This document shows positions 21,600-32,623 of a stretch of DNA of 64,000 nt, one piece after another (within the stretch, counting starts at the first letter, position 1; each line of letters opens with the position of its first letter). The notes beneath the pieces were generated by a model. That model was not told where the DNA came from, did no database searches, and worked only from the letters and a program-made list of their open reading frames with translations. The position numbers and the translations under genes were made by a program. The stretch comes from Agarivorans litoreus (GTDB taxonomy: Bacteria > Pseudomonadota > Gammaproteobacteria > Enterobacterales > Celerinatantimonadaceae). The stretch covers positions 3,405,001 to 3,469,000 of the forward strand of contig NZ_BLPI01000001.1 of assembly GCF_019649015.1 (NCBI RefSeq), given 5' to 3'.

Positions 21600-23069
21600 T
21601 TAGTTAATGGTGTCAACTTCTGTTTTATTTGGTTCGCTAGCCTCAATGCTGGGATTATTCACTGGATAAGGTGGGCGATTCTTCATTAACTCCTGACGGC
21701 GTTGCGATTCTTTTTTCTGCGCATCTAGCCACAAAAGGCTTTGATAATATTGCCTAATGTTGTTTACATAATTGTAGGCTTCTTGTCCACGCGCGTAACC
21801 ATAGCGGGTTTGTTGATACCACTTTTTACGCATAAGCAGTGGCAGGTTTTCTTTAACATCTACCCAAGCATCTGGATCACCGCCACGCATGCGGGTAATT
21901 CGTCTGGCATCTAACATATGGCCAAAGCCAATGTTATAGGAAACAAGGGCAAACCATATTTTGTCGTCTTGGCGAACGCTGTCTGGCACTCGGTCGATCA
22001 GCTTTTGTAAGTATTCAGCCCCGCCACGAATGCTTTGTTCTGGATCTAAACGATTAGTGACTCCCACCGATTTAGCTGTTGGTAGGGTCAGCATCATCAT
22101 GCCGCGCACACCGGTGAAAGATTTAGCATGCGGGCGCCAGTGAGACTCTTGATAAGACACTGCTGCGATAAGGCGCCAGTCTAACTTACCTGCATATTGC
22201 TTAAACCACTCTTCGTATTTGGGTAGCCGAGTACTGGTAGAGCGTAAGAAAGCTCGGGTATCGACATAATCGAAACGCTGAATATGGCCAAAATAGCGTT
22301 CGTACAACCGAGTAATATCACCATTGCTGTGTTTATCACCAATGAATTCGATCAATGCGCTATATAAACTGTCATCACGCAGGCGGTTTACCATCCAAAC
22401 AACAGACGTAGATTCGCTTAAGGTAAAAGCTTCCGCTAAATCTGGGTAAAAGCGCTGATGCAAGGCGAGGGTGGTGTCATCCACCAAGGCGAAGCGGATG
22501 TCTTCATCAACAATGCTTTTGAGTAGTTCGCTACTGTCTAGGCGGTCTGTGGCTTCAATGGTTAATTCTGGGTTTTCTTTGCGGTAGCTCTTAAGCAAAG
22601 GCTGATGATAGCTACCTGTGGTAATCCATAATGGAGAATCCACTTGGCTAATATCACGCGGGCGGCGAGTATTTTTTTTATAGACGACCTTGGCGTCTAC
22701 TTTATATATCTCAGGAGAGAAGCGAAAATTTTCGCGAAGCGCATTGGTTGGCGATAGCGCTGCGGCTAAGAGATCGACCTGATTGTTATGTAAACCTCGA
22801 TAAAGCTCTGTTTGGTTATATAAAGGCACCATTTGCAACTCAACGCCTAAGTAGTTAGCAAAGTCCTCTAATAGCTCGTATTCCATGCCCGTGGGTTGTT
22901 CATGTTGGTCATAGTAAAACACTTGCTGGCTGTACAAGGTGCCCACGCGCAGTTTTCCACGTTGACGAATTTGCTCTAGCTCTGAGACAAAGGGGTTGGG
23001 TTCGCAGCCTTGTAATACAAACAAAGCGAGCAACGCTAGAAGCAGGGTGAAGCGTTGCTTTTTAATCAT
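21600..23069 (-). CDS. mltF: Membrane-bound lytic murein transglycosylase F
   Basis: Outer-membrane lipoprotein that cleaves peptidoglycan glycan strands to 1,6-anhydromuropeptides. The 489-residue precursor has a lipoprotein signal with lipobox LQGC, a periplasmic solute-binding-like domain (about 35-260, LRVGTLYS onward) and a C-terminal SLT domain with catalytic Glu in [10 protein letters not shown] and the RGMMMLT segment. I start at ATG 23069; a GTG six codons upstream is possible. It is divergent from purL exactly as in E. coli. No terminator is visible directly after it. Confidence 0.94.
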   Translation of the reverse strand: MIKKQRFTLLLALLALFVLQGCEPNPFVSELEQIRQRGKLRVGTLYSQQVFYYDQHEQPTGMEYELLEDFANYLGVELQMVPLYNQTELYRGLHNNQVDLLAAALSPTNALRENFRFSPEIYKVDAKVVYKKNTRRPRDISQVDSPLWITTGSYHQPLLKSYRKENPELTIEATDRLDSSELLKSIVDEDIRFALVDDTTLALHQRFYPDLAEAFTLSESTSVVWMVNRLRDDSLYSALIEFIGDKHSNGDITRLYERYFGHIQRFDYVDTRAFLRSTSTRLPKYEEWFKQYAGKLDWRLIAAVSYQESHWRPHAKSFTGVRGMMMLTLPTAKSVGVTNRLDPEQSIRGGAEYLQKLIDRVPDSVRQDDKIWFALVSYNIGFGHMLDARRITRMRGGDPDAWVDVKENLPLLMRKKWYQQTRYGYARGQEAYNYVNNIRQYYQSLLWLDAQKKESQRRQELMKNRPPYPVNNPSIEASEPNKTEVDTIN

Positions 23070-23154
23070 CAAATCTGGTTTCCACACTATTATTTTTATT
23101 CGATTTTAGGGATATACGCTTGGCTGTCTAGCTTTAAGCGTTGTTTTCCTCGTC

Positions 23155-23170
23155 AAGCTAACGTTTTGTT
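23155..23170 (+). promoter_or_regulatory. Putative PurR box at purL
   Basis: AAGCTAACGTTTTGTT fits the E. coli PurR consensus (ANGCAANCGNTTNCNT) at 9 of its 11 fixed positions. It abuts the -35 hexamer of the purL promoter, so hypoxanthine/guanine-dependent repression is likely. Confidence 0.6.
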
Positions 23171-23198
23171 TACCATTGTCGCAGTTTTTATCTATAAT
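23170..23198 (+). promoter_or_regulatory. Promoter of purL
   Basis: TTACCA, 17 bp, consensus TATAAT, ending 52 bp before the purL ATG, with the PurR-like box against its -35. Confidence 0.7.
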
Positions 23199-23249
23199 AC
23201 GCGCAATTTTCCCCCTCCCACCTCCATCTGGAAAAGCGAGCACATAAAT

Positions 23250-26200
23250 ATGTTGGTACTACGTGGTGCACCTGCACTATCTGAGTTTCGAATTGCGCAA
23301 TTGTTAAAACGCTGCGCAGAGCAAGACCTTCCTGTTACAGCTATCTACGCTGAGTTTATGCATTTTGCTGATATCTCAAGTGATTTAACTGATGCTGAAC
23401 AACAAGTATTAGATAAGTTATTGACCTACGGCCCTACTATTGCCGAGCATCAGCCTACTGGCGAGTTGCTATTAGTAGCTCCCCGTCCAGGTACAATTTC
23501 TCCTTGGTCTTCTAAGGCAAGTGATATTGCACATAACTGTGGTTTAGCCAATGTAACGCGTTTAGAACGCGGTATTGCTTACTATGTAGATACCAGTAGC
23601 GAACTGAACGAGCAACAAAGCAAACAGCTTAAAAGCCTAATTCACGACCGTATGATGGAAGTGGTATTTGCAGAAACCGAACAAGCTAGCGCATTGTTTG
23701 AACACGCAAGCCCTGCACCGTTTGAGTCGGTAGACATTCTATCTGGCGGTAAGCAAGCCTTAGAACAAGCTAACCAAGAATTAGGTTTGGCCTTGGCCGA
23801 TGACGAAATTGACTACCTAGTAGAAAATTTCGAAAAAATGCAGCGCAACCCTAATGACGTAGAGCTAATGATGTTTGCTCAAGCAAACTCAGAGCACTGC
23901 CGCCATAAAATCTTTAATGCTGATTGGACAATTGATGGCGTAAAACAGCCAAAATCATTGTTCAAAATGATTAAAAATACCTATGAGCTAAACAGCGATT
24001 ACGTGTTGTCGGCGTATAAAGATAACGCAGCGGTAATGACCGGTTCAGTGGCTGGCCGCTTCTTCCCAAATGCTGAAACCAAGCAATACAACTACCATCA
24101 AGAAGATATTCATATCTTGATGAAAGTAGAAACACATAACCACCCAACGGCTATTTCTCCATATCCGGGCGCAGCTACTGGCTCTGGTGGCGAAATTCGT
24201 GATGAAGGTGCAACCGGTCGTGGTTCTAAACCTAAAGCTGGCATGGTTGGTTTTACCGTTAGTAATCTACGTATTCCAGGTTTTGAGCAAAGTTGGGAAA
24301 GTGACTTTGGTAAGCCAAGCCGCATTGTAGATGCTTTAGAAATCATGATTGAAGCACCTTTAGGCGGCGCGGCGTTTAATAACGAATTTGGTCGCCCGAA
24401 TATTTTGGGTTACTTCCGTACTTACGAAGAGCAAGTAGAAAGCTTTAACGGTAGTGAAGTACGCGGTTACCACAAACCAATCATGTTGGCGGGTGGCCTA
24501 GGTAACATTCGTGAAGATCACGTGGAGAAAGGTGAGATTCCGGTTGGTGCTAAAATCATTGTACTTGGTGGCCCAGCCATGAACATTGGTTTAGGTGGTG
24601 GTGCTGCCTCTTCAATGGCTTCTGGTCAATCAAGTGAAGATTTAGATTTTGCTTCTGTACAGCGTGAAAATCCAGAAATGGAGCGTCGCTGTCAGGAAGT
24701 TATCGACCGTTGTTGGCAGCTAGGTGATGCTAACCCTATTGCGTTCATTCACGATATTGGTGCTGGCGGTTTATCGAACGCTTGTCCTGAACTGGTTGAT
24801 GACGGCGGCCGTGGTGGTATTTTTGATTTGCGCAGCGTGCCAAATGATGAACCCGGTATGTCGCCACTAGAGATTTGGTGTAACGAATCTCAAGAGCGAT
24901 ACATGTTGGCTGTTGCACCTGAGCATTTGGATGTGTTCGACGCGATTTGTAAGCGCGAACGTGCCTTATATGCGGTTATTGGTGTAGCAACCGAAGAGCG
25001 TGATTTGATTCTTCACGACTCTCACTTTAACAACGATCCTATTCGTATGCCGCTAGAAGTACTTTTAGGTAAAGCACCTAAAATGCATCGCGACGTTAAA
25101 ACTGCAACGTTTAATGGCCCGGCCTTTAATGGCGATAAGCTTGATTTAGCAGAAGCCGCAGAACGTTTGTTACGTTTACCGGCCATTGCAGAGAAAACCT
25201 TCCTAATCACTATTGGTGACCGTAGTGTGACCGGTTTAGTGGCGCGTGATCAAATGGTTGGTCCTTGGCAGGTTCCGGTTGCTAACTGTGCGGTAACAGC
25301 GGCAAGTTACGATACCTATCATGGTGAAGCCATGTCGGTGGGTGAGCGTACGCCTGCTGCACTGATTGACCATGCCGCTTCGGCACGCTTAGCGGTAGCG
25401 GAAGCATTAACTAACATTGCAGCCACTAACATTGGTTCGTTAAACAACATTAAGTTGTCGGCTAACTGGATGTCAGCAGCTGGTCACCCAGGCGAAGACG
25501 CAGGTTTATACGCTGCAGTTAAAGCAGTAGGTGAAGAGCTTTGTCCAGCATTGGGTCTTACTATTCCGGTAGGTAAAGACTCGATGTCGATGAAGACTGC
25601 TTGGCAAGATGAAGGTCAAGAAAAATCGGTGACTTCGCCACTTTCTTTAATTATTAGTGCTTTTGCTAAAGTTGAAGATATTCGCTTAACGGTTACCCCG
25701 CAATTACGAAATGACGCTGGCGATACCGACCTCATTCTTATCGACTTAGGCCAAGGTAAAAACCGTTTGGGCGCCTCTTGTTTAGCGCAGGTTTATAAAC
25801 AGCTTGGTAATAAAGTACCGGATGTAGATTCACCAGAGCTACTAAAAGGCTTCTTCAACGCGATTCAAGTACTTACTGCTGAGCAAAAACTGCTTGCTTA
25901 CCATGATCGCAGTGATGGTGGCTTGTTCACAACTATTGCTGAGATGGCTTTTGCTGGACACTGTGGTGTAGACGTAGCGCTAGACTTATTGGCTGGTGAT
26001 AGCTTAGACGTGCTCTTTAGTGAAGAGCTTGGTGCGGTGATTCAGGTTAAAACTGAAGAAAAAGAAGCCGTACTAAACGTTCTAGCTGGACACGGTTTAG
26101 CCTCTTGTAGCCATGTTATTGGCTCACTAAACGATGATGATGCGATTCGCTTCACCCGTAACGGTGAAGTTGTATTGGCGAATACGCGCACTCATTACCG

Positions 26201-27143
26201 CGGTATTTGGGCTGAAACAACCTACCAAATGCAAGCGCTGCGTGATAACCCAGAATGTGCCAAGCAAGAATTTGATGCCAAATTTGATGCCGCAGATCCT
26301 GGCCTAAATATCGGTTTAAGTTTCGACATCAACGAAGATGTGGCCGCGCCTTACATTGTTAAGGGGCTAAAACCTGAAATGGCTATTTTACGTGAGCAGG
26401 GTGTTAACTCGCATCACGAAATGGCAGCCGCCTTTGACCGAGCTGGTTTCGCTGCAGTAGATGTGCACATGAGCGATATTTTGGCTGGCCGAGTGAGCCT
26501 AGATAAGTTCGCCGGTTTAGTGGCTTGTGGTGGCTTCTCTTACGGTGACGTACTTGGTGCTGGTGAAGGTTGGGCTAAGTCGATTCTGTTCAACAGCCGA
26601 GCGCGCGAGCAGTTCAGTGCATTCTTCGAGCGTAACGATTCTTTTGCTCTTGGTGTGTGTAATGGTTGTCAGATGCTATCAAACCTGAGCGAGCTAATCC
26701 CTGGTGCCGATTTATGGCCGCGTTTTGTACGCAACGAATCTGAGCGTTTTGAAGCACGTTTTAGTTTGGTAGAAGTGCAGCAATCTCCTTCTATCTTCCT
26801 AAATGGTATGGCGGGTTCACAAATGCCTATCGCAGTTTCTCATGGTGAAGGCCGTGTGGAAGTGCGTGACCAAGCGCATCTAGATGCCTTAGCGAGCAGT
26901 GGTACTGTGGCGCTACGTTATGTAGATAACTATGGCGAAGCGACAACTCAATATCCAGCTAACCCTAATGGCTCACCGCTAGGTATTACTGGCCTTTCTT
27001 CAAAGGATGGTCGAGTAACTATTATGATGCCGCACCCAGAGCGTGTATTCCGCACGGTAGCACACTCTTGGCATCCAGATGACTGGCGCGAAGATAGCCC
27101 TTGGATGCGCATGTTCCGTAATGCACGGGTTAATGTTGGTTAA
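23250..27143 (+). CDS. purL: Phosphoribosylformylglycinamidine synthase (large, single-chain)
   Basis: Fourth step of purine synthesis: FGAR plus glutamine and ATP gives FGAM. The 1297 residues have the gammaproteobacterial single-chain layout: N-terminal domain, two FGAM synthase halves ([45 protein letters not shown]) and a C-terminal glutamine amidotransferase with nucleophile Cys in [10 protein letters not shown] (about residue 1135) and the His of [10 protein letters not shown]. The open frame runs upstream to 23055 through the promoter; ATG 23250 gives the E. coli length and N-terminus. Confidence 0.98.
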   Translation: MLVLRGAPALSEFRIAQLLKRCAEQDLPVTAIYAEFMHFADISSDLTDAEQQVLDKLLTYGPTIAEHQPTGELLLVAPRPGTISPWSSKASDIAHNCGLANVTRLERGIAYYVDTSSELNEQQSKQLKSLIHDRMMEVVFAETEQASALFEHASPAPFESVDILSGGKQALEQANQELGLALADDEIDYLVENFEKMQRNPNDVELMMFAQANSEHCRHKIFNADWTIDGVKQPKSLFKMIKNTYELNSDYVLSAYKDNAAVMTGSVAGRFFPNAETKQYNYHQEDIHILMKVETHNHPTAISPYPGAATGSGGEIRDEGATGRGSKPKAGMVGFTVSNLRIPGFEQSWESDFGKPSRIVDALEIMIEAPLGGAAFNNEFGRPNILGYFRTYEEQVESFNGSEVRGYHKPIMLAGGLGNIREDHVEKGEIPVGAKIIVLGGPAMNIGLGGGAASSMASGQSSEDLDFASVQRENPEMERRCQEVIDRCWQLGDANPIAFIHDIGAGGLSNACPELVDDGGRGGIFDLRSVPNDEPGMSPLEIWCNESQERYMLAVAPEHLDVFDAICKRERALYAVIGVATEERDLILHDSHFNNDPIRMPLEVLLGKAPKMHRDVKTATFNGPAFNGDKLDLAEAAERLLRLPAIAEKTFLITIGDRSVTGLVARDQMVGPWQVPVANCAVTAASYDTYHGEAMSVGERTPAALIDHAASARLAVAEALTNIAATNIGSLNNIKLSANWMSAAGHPGEDAGLYAAVKAVGEELCPALGLTIPVGKDSMSMKTAWQDEGQEKSVTSPLSLIISAFAKVEDIRLTVTPQLRNDAGDTDLILIDLGQGKNRLGASCLAQVYKQLGNKVPDVDSPELLKGFFNAIQVLTAEQKLLAYHDRSDGGLFTTIAEMAFAGHCGVDVALDLLAGDSLDVLFSEELGAVIQVKTEEKEAVLNVLAGHGLASCSHVIGSLNDDDAIRFTRNGEVVLANTRTHYRGIWAETTYQMQALRDNPECAKQEFDAKFDAADPGLNIGLSFDINEDVAAPYIVKGLKPEMAILREQGVNSHHEMAAAFDRAGFAAVDVHMSDILAGRVSLDKFAGLVACGGFSYGDVLGAGEGWAKSILFNSRAREQFSAFFERNDSFALGVCNGCQMLSNLSELIPGADLWPRFVRNESERFEARFSLVEVQQSPSIFLNGMAGSQMPIAVSHGEGRVEVRDQAHLDALASSGTVALRYVDNYGEATTQYPANPNGSPLGITGLSSKDGRVTIMMPHPERVFRTVAHSWHPDDWREDSPWMRMFRNARVNVG

Positions 27144-27156
27144 ACAGTACTAAATG

Positions 27157-27184
27157 AAAAAGCCACCTTAGGGTGGCTTTTTTG
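27157..27184. terminator. Bidirectional terminator, purL / chemoreceptor gene
   Basis: AAAGCCACC pairs with GGTGGCTTT, with an A-run before and a T-run after. It lies between the convergent purL and the chemoreceptor gene at 27206. Confidence 0.9.
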
Positions 27185-27205
27185 TTATTGAAAGGCTGTT
27201 CGAGT

Positions 27206-28867
27206 TTACAACGTGAAGCGTTTTACCAGCTCTTCTAGTTGCTCGGCACGCTCGTTAAGATTAAGGCTGCCTGCGCGGTTCTCTTGAGCGAGGCTGGCGG
27301 ATTGACTCGATTGATCGGCAATTTGCACAATACGCTGAGATATTTCTTGGCCAACGTGGCTTTGCTCTTCGGTTGCGGTGGCAATAAGCGCATTCATATC
27401 CATGATGTGCTGAATCGACTCTTTAATCAGCTGTAGCGCATCACTAGCGGCATTGGCGCCACTAACGGCTTCGCTGCTGCGTTCTTGGCTAGTATCCATT
27501 GCAGTTACCGCTGCGTCAGAGCCACTTTTTAATCGTTCAATCATTTCATGAATTTCGCCGGTGCTTTGTTGGGTGCGGCTGGCTAATTGGCGTACCTCGT
27601 CGGCAACAACCGCAAACCCTCGGCCCTGCTCACCAGCGCGTGCCGCTTCAATGGCTGCGTTCAGCGCTAATAGGTTGGTTTGTTCGGCAATACCTTGAAT
27701 TACCCCTAAAGCCGAGGAAATATTCTGTACATCGCCTTCTAGTTTGCTAATTACCTCACTGGCTTGAGCAATCTCATCGGCTAGTTGTTGCACGGTGGTG
27801 ACCGCACTGCCTACCGTTGTCATAGCTTGGCCTGCATTGGTATCAACTTCTTGCGCTGAGTTGGCTGCTTGGTTAGCGTTGTCGGATACGTCATGAGCCG
27901 AAGCGGTCATTTCAGTCATCGCCGTGGCCACTTGTTCTGTTTCTTCACGTTGCTCCACAAGCAGTTGGTCAACGCTATTGGCGCGATCAGACATCGACGA
28001 GGTTTCTTTGGCGACATCAGAAGAAACTTTACCTACCATGCTAATAATGTCGTGAAGGAGTGAGATAAAGGCATTAAAATTATTGGCTAATTGACCAAAC
28101 TCATGAACATAGTCGGTTCTGAGGCGGGCACTTAAGTCTGCATCGCCACTGGCAAGCTTTTCGAAGGACTGATTTAAATCTTGCAGTGGGGCCATAATGC
28201 TGCGGTTAATAAAGTAACTGATCACCACGGCTAAGCCGAGCAGGGCAATACCGGTAATGAAGATAAATAGCATTGACGACTCGAGGCTAGCTTGGGCTTC
28301 GGCTTTCAGTTTTGCAATTACAGCGTCAACATCATCGGTATAAAAGCCTGTGCCAATAAACAAATCCCATTTATCTAGGTAGATGGCGTAACTTAGTTTT
28401 GGCAATGCTTCACTACCACCTGGTTTAGGGAAGTAGTAAGTATAGAATTCGCCGGTTTTTGATGCTTTTAGTAAATCACGGATAATGTATTGATTTTGTT
28501 TATCTTGCAGTGACCAAAAGTTGTCGCCAATGCCTTTATCGCTAGCGCCAAGTAATTTACGCACCCCGGTCTTATCATAGCCAAATATGTAACCACTCTC
28601 GCCATATTTTAATCGTTTAAGCGTTGGCATGGCTTGCTCAAGGCTTCCACCGCTTTCGTAAATATCAGCTATCGAAGAATAAGCCAAATCCAAATAAGCT
28701 TTTAGCTCAGCCTTTTTCATCTCCATCATGTTTTCTTGGGTTTCTGAAGATTGAGCCTGGCTAAGTGCTTGCGTTTCGGAGTAGCTTAAGAAAAGCATGC
28801 TAGCTGCCAAAATAAGAACCGGCCCTAAGGCCAAAATAAGTAAACGTTGGCGTATAGTTAGAGACAT
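27206..28867 (-). CDS. Methyl-accepting chemotaxis protein with Cache sensor (copy 1)
   Basis: Transmembrane chemoreceptor of 553 residues. The first membrane helix (about 8-28) precedes a periplasmic single-Cache type 2 domain (about 35-185; note [11 protein letters not shown] and YYFPKPGG). The second helix (about 195-215), a HAMP domain (about 216-270) and the cytoplasmic signalling domain with the CheA/CheW-binding hairpin tip [20 protein letters not shown] follow. There is no C-terminal NWETF-like tether for CheR. The ligand is unknown; Cache type 2 sensors often bind small carboxylates. Nearly identical to the upstream copy at 29023. A sigma-28-like promoter lies upstream, which ties it to the flagellar regulon. 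Confidence 0.95.
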   Translation of the reverse strand: MSLTIRQRLLILALGPVLILAASMLFLSYSETQALSQAQSSETQENMMEMKKAELKAYLDLAYSSIADIYESGGSLEQAMPTLKRLKYGESGYIFGYDKTGVRKLLGASDKGIGDNFWSLQDKQNQYIIRDLLKASKTGEFYTYYFPKPGGSEALPKLSYAIYLDKWDLFIGTGFYTDDVDAVIAKLKAEAQASLESSMLFIFITGIALLGLAVVISYFINRSIMAPLQDLNQSFEKLASGDADLSARLRTDYVHEFGQLANNFNAFISLLHDIISMVGKVSSDVAKETSSMSDRANSVDQLLVEQREETEQVATAMTEMTASAHDVSDNANQAANSAQEVDTNAGQAMTTVGSAVTTVQQLADEIAQASEVISKLEGDVQNISSALGVIQGIAEQTNLLALNAAIEAARAGEQGRGFAVVADEVRQLASRTQQSTGEIHEMIERLKSGSDAAVTAMDTSQERSSEAVSGANAASDALQLIKESIQHIMDMNALIATATEEQSHVGQEISQRIVQIADQSSQSASLAQENRAGSLNLNERAEQLEELVKRFTL

Positions 28868-28913
28868 AGTTCGCTCCCTGCGGTTGATAAATTTTAGAGG
28901 AATTGTTGAGCTC

Positions 28914-28940
28914 TTATCGGCAGACTAGCACAAGCAATTA
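28914..28940 (-). promoter_or_regulatory. Sigma-28 (FliA)-like promoter of chemoreceptor copy 1
   Basis: On the minus strand TAATTGCT, 11 bp, then a perfect flagellar -10 element GCCGATAA, 47 bp before the chemoreceptor ATG. The -35 half is weak. Confidence 0.6.
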
Positions 28941-28980
28941 AGCTTTTTTGTGAATTGATTCTGCTACTTAGAATTAGGTA

Positions 28981-29010
28981 TAAAAAAGCCCCTTCTAATT
29001 AAGGGGCTTT
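28981..29010 (-). terminator. Intrinsic terminator of chemoreceptor copy 2
   Basis: On the minus strand AAGCCCCTT pairs with AAGGGGC around a 6-nt loop, then TTTTTT. It ends copy 2 before the promoter of copy 1, so the two genes are separate units. Confidence 0.88.
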
Positions 29011-29022
29011 GCTAAAAGCTCT

Positions 29023-30684
29023 TTATAAAGTGAAGCGTTTGACTAATTCTTCGAGTTGTTCCGCTCGCTCGTTAAGATTAATACTGCCACTGCGATTCTC
29101 TTGTGCTAGGCCGGCCGACTGGCTCGATTGGTCTGCAATATGCACAATGCGCTGAGAGATCTCTTGGCCTACATGGCTTTGCTCTTCAGTGGCAGTAGCA
29201 ATGAGCGCGTTCATATCCATGATGTGTTGAATGGATTCTTTAATAAGCTGCAGCGCATCACTGGCCGCGTTAGCACCGCTTACGGCTTCACCACTGCGCT
29301 CTTGGCTACTATTCATAGCTGACACAGCAGCATCGGAGCCGCTCTTGAGGCGCTCAATCATTCCATGAATTTCACCGGTGCTTTGTTGGGTACGACTGGC
29401 TAATTGGCGAACTTCATCGGCTACCACCGCGAAGCCTCGGCCTTGTTCACCAGCTCGGGCCGCTTCAATGGCTGCGTTTAAGGCCAGCAGGTTTGTTTGT
29501 TCGGCAATGCCTTGAATCACTCCTAAAGCAGAAGAAATATTTTGCACATCCCCTTCAAGCTTACCTATCACCTCACTCGCTTGGCCTATTTCATCGGCCA
29601 GCTGTTGCACGGTAGTTACCGCAGTACCCACGGTGCTCATCGCTTGGCCTGCATTGCTATCCACTTGTTGGGCAGAGTTTGCCGCTTGATTAGCGTTGTC
29701 AGAAACATCGTGAGCAGAAGCAGTCATTTCGGTCATTGCTGTTGCCACTTGTTCGGTTTCTTCACGTTGTTCTACCAGTAATTGGTCAACGCTATTGGCA
29801 CGGTCCGACATTGAAGAGGTTTCTTTGGCTACATCATGAGCAACAGTACCTACCATGCTGATGATTTCGTGGAGTAATTCGATGAAGGCATTAAAGTTAG
29901 TCGCTAGTTGACCAAACTCATGCACGTAGTTGGTGTCGAGTCGTGCGCTTAAGTCTGCATCGCCACTGGCGAGCTTTTCAAAGGAATTATTTAAGTCTTG
30001 TAGCGGGGCCATAATGCTACGGTTTATAAAGTAACCAATGATGAGTGCGAAGCCGAGTAGAACAGCAGCCGTTAGCCCTAAGAACGTTAGAGATGATTGA
30101 AGGCTGCTTTTGGCATGCTCTTCTAAAGTTGTAATTACCGCTTCTACATCATCGGTATAAAAGCCAGTGCCCATCATTAGATCCCAGCGGTCTAAGTAAA
30201 TGGCGTAACTTAGTTTTGGTAAGGCTTCACTGCCGCCAGGTTTCGGGAAATAGTAAGTGTAAAACTCACCTTTTTTCGCCGCCTTAATCAGGTCTTGAAT
30301 TAAGTATTGGCCCTGTTTGTCTTGCAGTGACCAAAAATTATCGCCAATGCCTTTATCCAATGTGCCCATAAATACCCGAACGCCCTTATTGGTGTAACCA
30401 AACATATATCCAGTTTCGCCGTATTCTAGGCGTTGTAATATGGGTAATGCTTGTTCCAAGGTGCCACCATTTTCATAGATTTCGGCAACCGCAGAGTAGG
30501 CTAAGCTCATATAGGCTTTTAGCTCATCCTTTTTCATATTAACCATGTTTTCTCGGGTTTCTTTAGATTGCCCTTGGGTGAGCTTTTGGGTCTCGGAGAT
30601 GGTCAGGAGCAAAATACTAACGGCCAAAATAAGCACGGGCGCTAGTGATAAAACGAGTAAGCGTTGGCGTATAGTTAGTGACAT
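29023..30684 (-). CDS. Methyl-accepting chemotaxis protein with Cache sensor (copy 2)
   Basis: A 553-residue paralogue of the gene at 27206 with the same layout: helix, single-Cache type 2 domain, helix, HAMP, signalling domain. The C-terminal 270 residues differ from copy 1 at only scattered positions, whereas the sensor domains have diverged more ([19 protein letters not shown] against [19 protein letters not shown]). Equal length and tandem placement show a local duplication. Its upstream region has only a poor sigma-28 match (GCCGTCTA around 30730), so expression may differ. The ligand is unknown. Confidence 0.95.
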   Translation of the reverse strand: MSLTIRQRLLVLSLAPVLILAVSILLLTISETQKLTQGQSKETRENMVNMKKDELKAYMSLAYSAVAEIYENGGTLEQALPILQRLEYGETGYMFGYTNKGVRVFMGTLDKGIGDNFWSLQDKQGQYLIQDLIKAAKKGEFYTYYFPKPGGSEALPKLSYAIYLDRWDLMMGTGFYTDDVEAVITTLEEHAKSSLQSSLTFLGLTAAVLLGFALIIGYFINRSIMAPLQDLNNSFEKLASGDADLSARLDTNYVHEFGQLATNFNAFIELLHEIISMVGTVAHDVAKETSSMSDRANSVDQLLVEQREETEQVATAMTEMTASAHDVSDNANQAANSAQQVDSNAGQAMSTVGTAVTTVQQLADEIGQASEVIGKLEGDVQNISSALGVIQGIAEQTNLLALNAAIEAARAGEQGRGFAVVADEVRQLASRTQQSTGEIHGMIERLKSGSDAAVSAMNSSQERSGEAVSGANAASDALQLIKESIQHIMDMNALIATATEEQSHVGQEISQRIVHIADQSSQSAGLAQENRSGSINLNERAEQLEELVKRFTL

Positions 30685-30795
30685 AGTCTACGTTCCGAAT
30701 AATTTATTATTAGACTTTTTTTAAGTGTAGACGGCTAAACACATTACAGCTTGAGAAGCGATACGGGCGCTTTAAAATGTGATCAAGCCTTTGTT

Positions 30796-31677
30796 TTAAA
30801 TATGTTTGTTGTCAGCTTGGGGAGCAGGATGTTGTTGGTGCCATATTTTGGCTGGAACGATGTTGATTGCTGTTTGATAGCCGGTATCAAACAGCCGAAG
30901 CTTCGCTTCCTCATTGAGGTGGAAATCGACCGGCGAGGTATTACCAGTATTTACCACTATGGTTCTATGCCAAAACTTCTCATTAACATACTCTCTTGAA
31001 ATGGTGGTCATGAACGTTCTAATTAATAATGAAATGTAAGCGGCAAGGGGGAAAATTCCATTAGTTTGCAATGGTTTTATGTCATTGTCGCCACGCAGTC
31101 TAAAGCAGATGACAGGGGTGCCATCTTCGGCCCAATCTTGATGAAGAGCATCTTCCGACAAGATACTGCCATCTACCATTAAGTGCTCCTGGTAGGGCTT
31201 AAAAGAAAAAATGAGAGGAATAGACATAGAAAAACGTACCGCGCGCGATACTTTTTCGTGAGGGGTGCGTGTAGCATCAAAGACTACCGGTGAGCCAGAG
31301 CGTACATCGGTGGCTACAACATGTAACTGCATTGGAAGCTGACTAAAGGTGACGCCATTGAGTAGGTCATCAACCCACTCCTCAAACTTGTCGCCGGAGC
31401 AAAGCCCGCCATTTCGTAGCAAGCTTATTAGCGAAAAGCCTTTGAACTGCTCAAAGTCGGTATCTAAGGCAATGGCTTTTATTTGCTCTACATCCATGCC
31501 ACTGGCAAACAAAGAACTAATAATGCTACCGCCCGATACACCTACAATATGAGAAAAGTGTACATTTAGCTCTTTTAAGCCAGCTAAAATCCCGATATGG
31601 GCGGGTAAGCGTGTACCGCCGCCAGCAAAAATGGGAACTAGCGTCCTTGGCTCTTGAGATTGCATTTGTTTATCCAT
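30796..31677 (-). CDS. Patatin-like phospholipase
   Basis: Ser-Asp dyad lipid acyl hydrolase family of about 293 residues. Seen: the glycine-rich oxyanion motif FAGGGTRLPAHIGILAGL near the N-terminus, the nucleophile elbow GVSGGS, and the catalytic Asp in MVDGSILSEDA. No signal peptide or membrane helix, so cytosolic or exported by another route. The start is unsure: TTG 31695, ATG 31677 and ATG 31665 are all in frame; I chose 31677. It is divergent from yafD and 111 bp upstream of the chemoreceptor gene. Whether it acts on cell lipids or on targets outside cannot be read here. Confidence 0.87.
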   Translation of the reverse strand: MDKQMQSQEPRTLVPIFAGGGTRLPAHIGILAGLKELNVHFSHIVGVSGGSIISSLFASGMDVEQIKAIALDTDFEQFKGFSLISLLRNGGLCSGDKFEEWVDDLLNGVTFSQLPMQLHVVATDVRSGSPVVFDATRTPHEKVSRAVRFSMSIPLIFSFKPYQEHLMVDGSILSEDALHQDWAEDGTPVICFRLRGDNDIKPLQTNGIFPLAAYISLLIRTFMTTISREYVNEKFWHRTIVVNTGNTSPVDFHLNEEAKLRLFDTGYQTAINIVPAKIWHQQHPAPQADNKHI

Positions 31678-31801
31678 TGTTTGATCATAGCTCAAGTATG
31701 TCGCAAATTTGTCAGGCCGCTAGGCTTTGCCAGAATATCTTTCTATTTACCGGCTGTTTTCCGGTTCTGTTTTTGTATTTATAGCTTTGAGAGGACTTAA
31801 T

Positions 31802-32623
31802 GTGCGAGTGATTGGTTGGTTTTTCCAAGCTCTGTTAATAAGCACTTCGTTAGTTTTATTAAGTTCTGCGGCTTATGCGCAACTGCCAGCTTGCGCTAAC
31901 CAAACACTCGATTATCACCCCGCGAATATTCAAAATATCCAAGCCCTGCCAGATGCCAATGACTTTTCGGTTTTAGTATGGAACAGCTATAAAGGGCAAA
32001 ATCATGGTTGGATAGAACAGCTAGAACAGTTCTCGCAACAAGCCGATTTTATGCTGCTACAAGAAGCAAGTAGAGCGCGCATGTTGGCTTGGTCTAAGGC
32101 AGAGGTATGGCATCAATACCAGGCCATTGCCTTTGAGTGGCTTGGTGATGGCTTAGGAGTGATGAACTTGGCCAAATTTGCTAGTGAAGAAAGTTGTTTG
32201 GAGCTAAGTACCGAGCCATGGATAAGAGTGCCAAAGTCTGCCTTAATGCAGTTGTACCAATGGAAACAGCAGCAATTGTTGTTAATTAACATGCATAGCA
32301 TTAATTTCACTTTGAGTGAGGAGGACTATTTAAAGCAGCTTCAGCAGCTTGGGCCTTGGCTAGCAAGTTATCAAGGTGCAGTGATACTGGCAGGTGATTT
32401 TAATACATGGAGCAGTGCACGTTTAACTGTGCTTGAGCAGTTTATTACAGCGCATCGACTACGAACGGTGAGGTTTGAACCCGATAATCGAACCCGTTTT
32501 TTTGGCAAGGCTTTAGATCATGTGTTTTATCGGGGCTTGCGGGTTCATCAAAGCAAGAGCATTGTGACCGAGAGCTCTGATCACAATGCCTTGTTGGTGC
32601 ATTTTGGTTTTTCTAAGCGCTAA
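31802..32623 (+). CDS. yafD: Endonuclease/exonuclease/phosphatase family protein, YafD-like, secreted
   Basis: Member of the EEP superfamily (DNase I-like fold). Metal and catalytic motifs: LVWNSYKGQN, LLQEAS, NMHSINF, AGDFNTWSSAR, LDHVFYRGL and SSDHNALLV. The GTG start at 31802 follows GAGAGG by 7 nt and yields a signal peptide (VIGWFFQALLISTSLVLLSS then AYA), suggesting periplasmic or secreted location; the frame opens upstream at 31727. Length is 273 residues. E. coli yafD also lies near mltD-gloB. Its substrate is not established. Its 3' end overlaps mltD by 11 bp convergently. Confidence 0.88.
   Translation: MRVIGWFFQALLISTSLVLLSSAAYAQLPACANQTLDYHPANIQNIQALPDANDFSVLVWNSYKGQNHGWIEQLEQFSQQADFMLLQEASRARMLAWSKAEVWHQYQAIAFEWLGDGLGVMNLAKFASEESCLELSTEPWIRVPKSALMQLYQWKQQQLLLINMHSINFTLSEEDYLKQLQQLGPWLASYQGAVILAGDFNTWSSARLTVLEQFITAHRLRTVRFEPDNRTRFFGKALDHVFYRGLRVHQSKSIVTESSDHNALLVHFGFSKR

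Noticed and set aside
23055-23249. 65-codon N-terminal extension of purL
   Set aside because: It spans the PurR-like box and promoter; the family starts at [14 protein letters not shown].
30751-30999. Plus-strand 82-codon frame opposite the patatin gene
   Set aside because: It mostly lies antisense to the conserved patatin C-terminus and has no family match.
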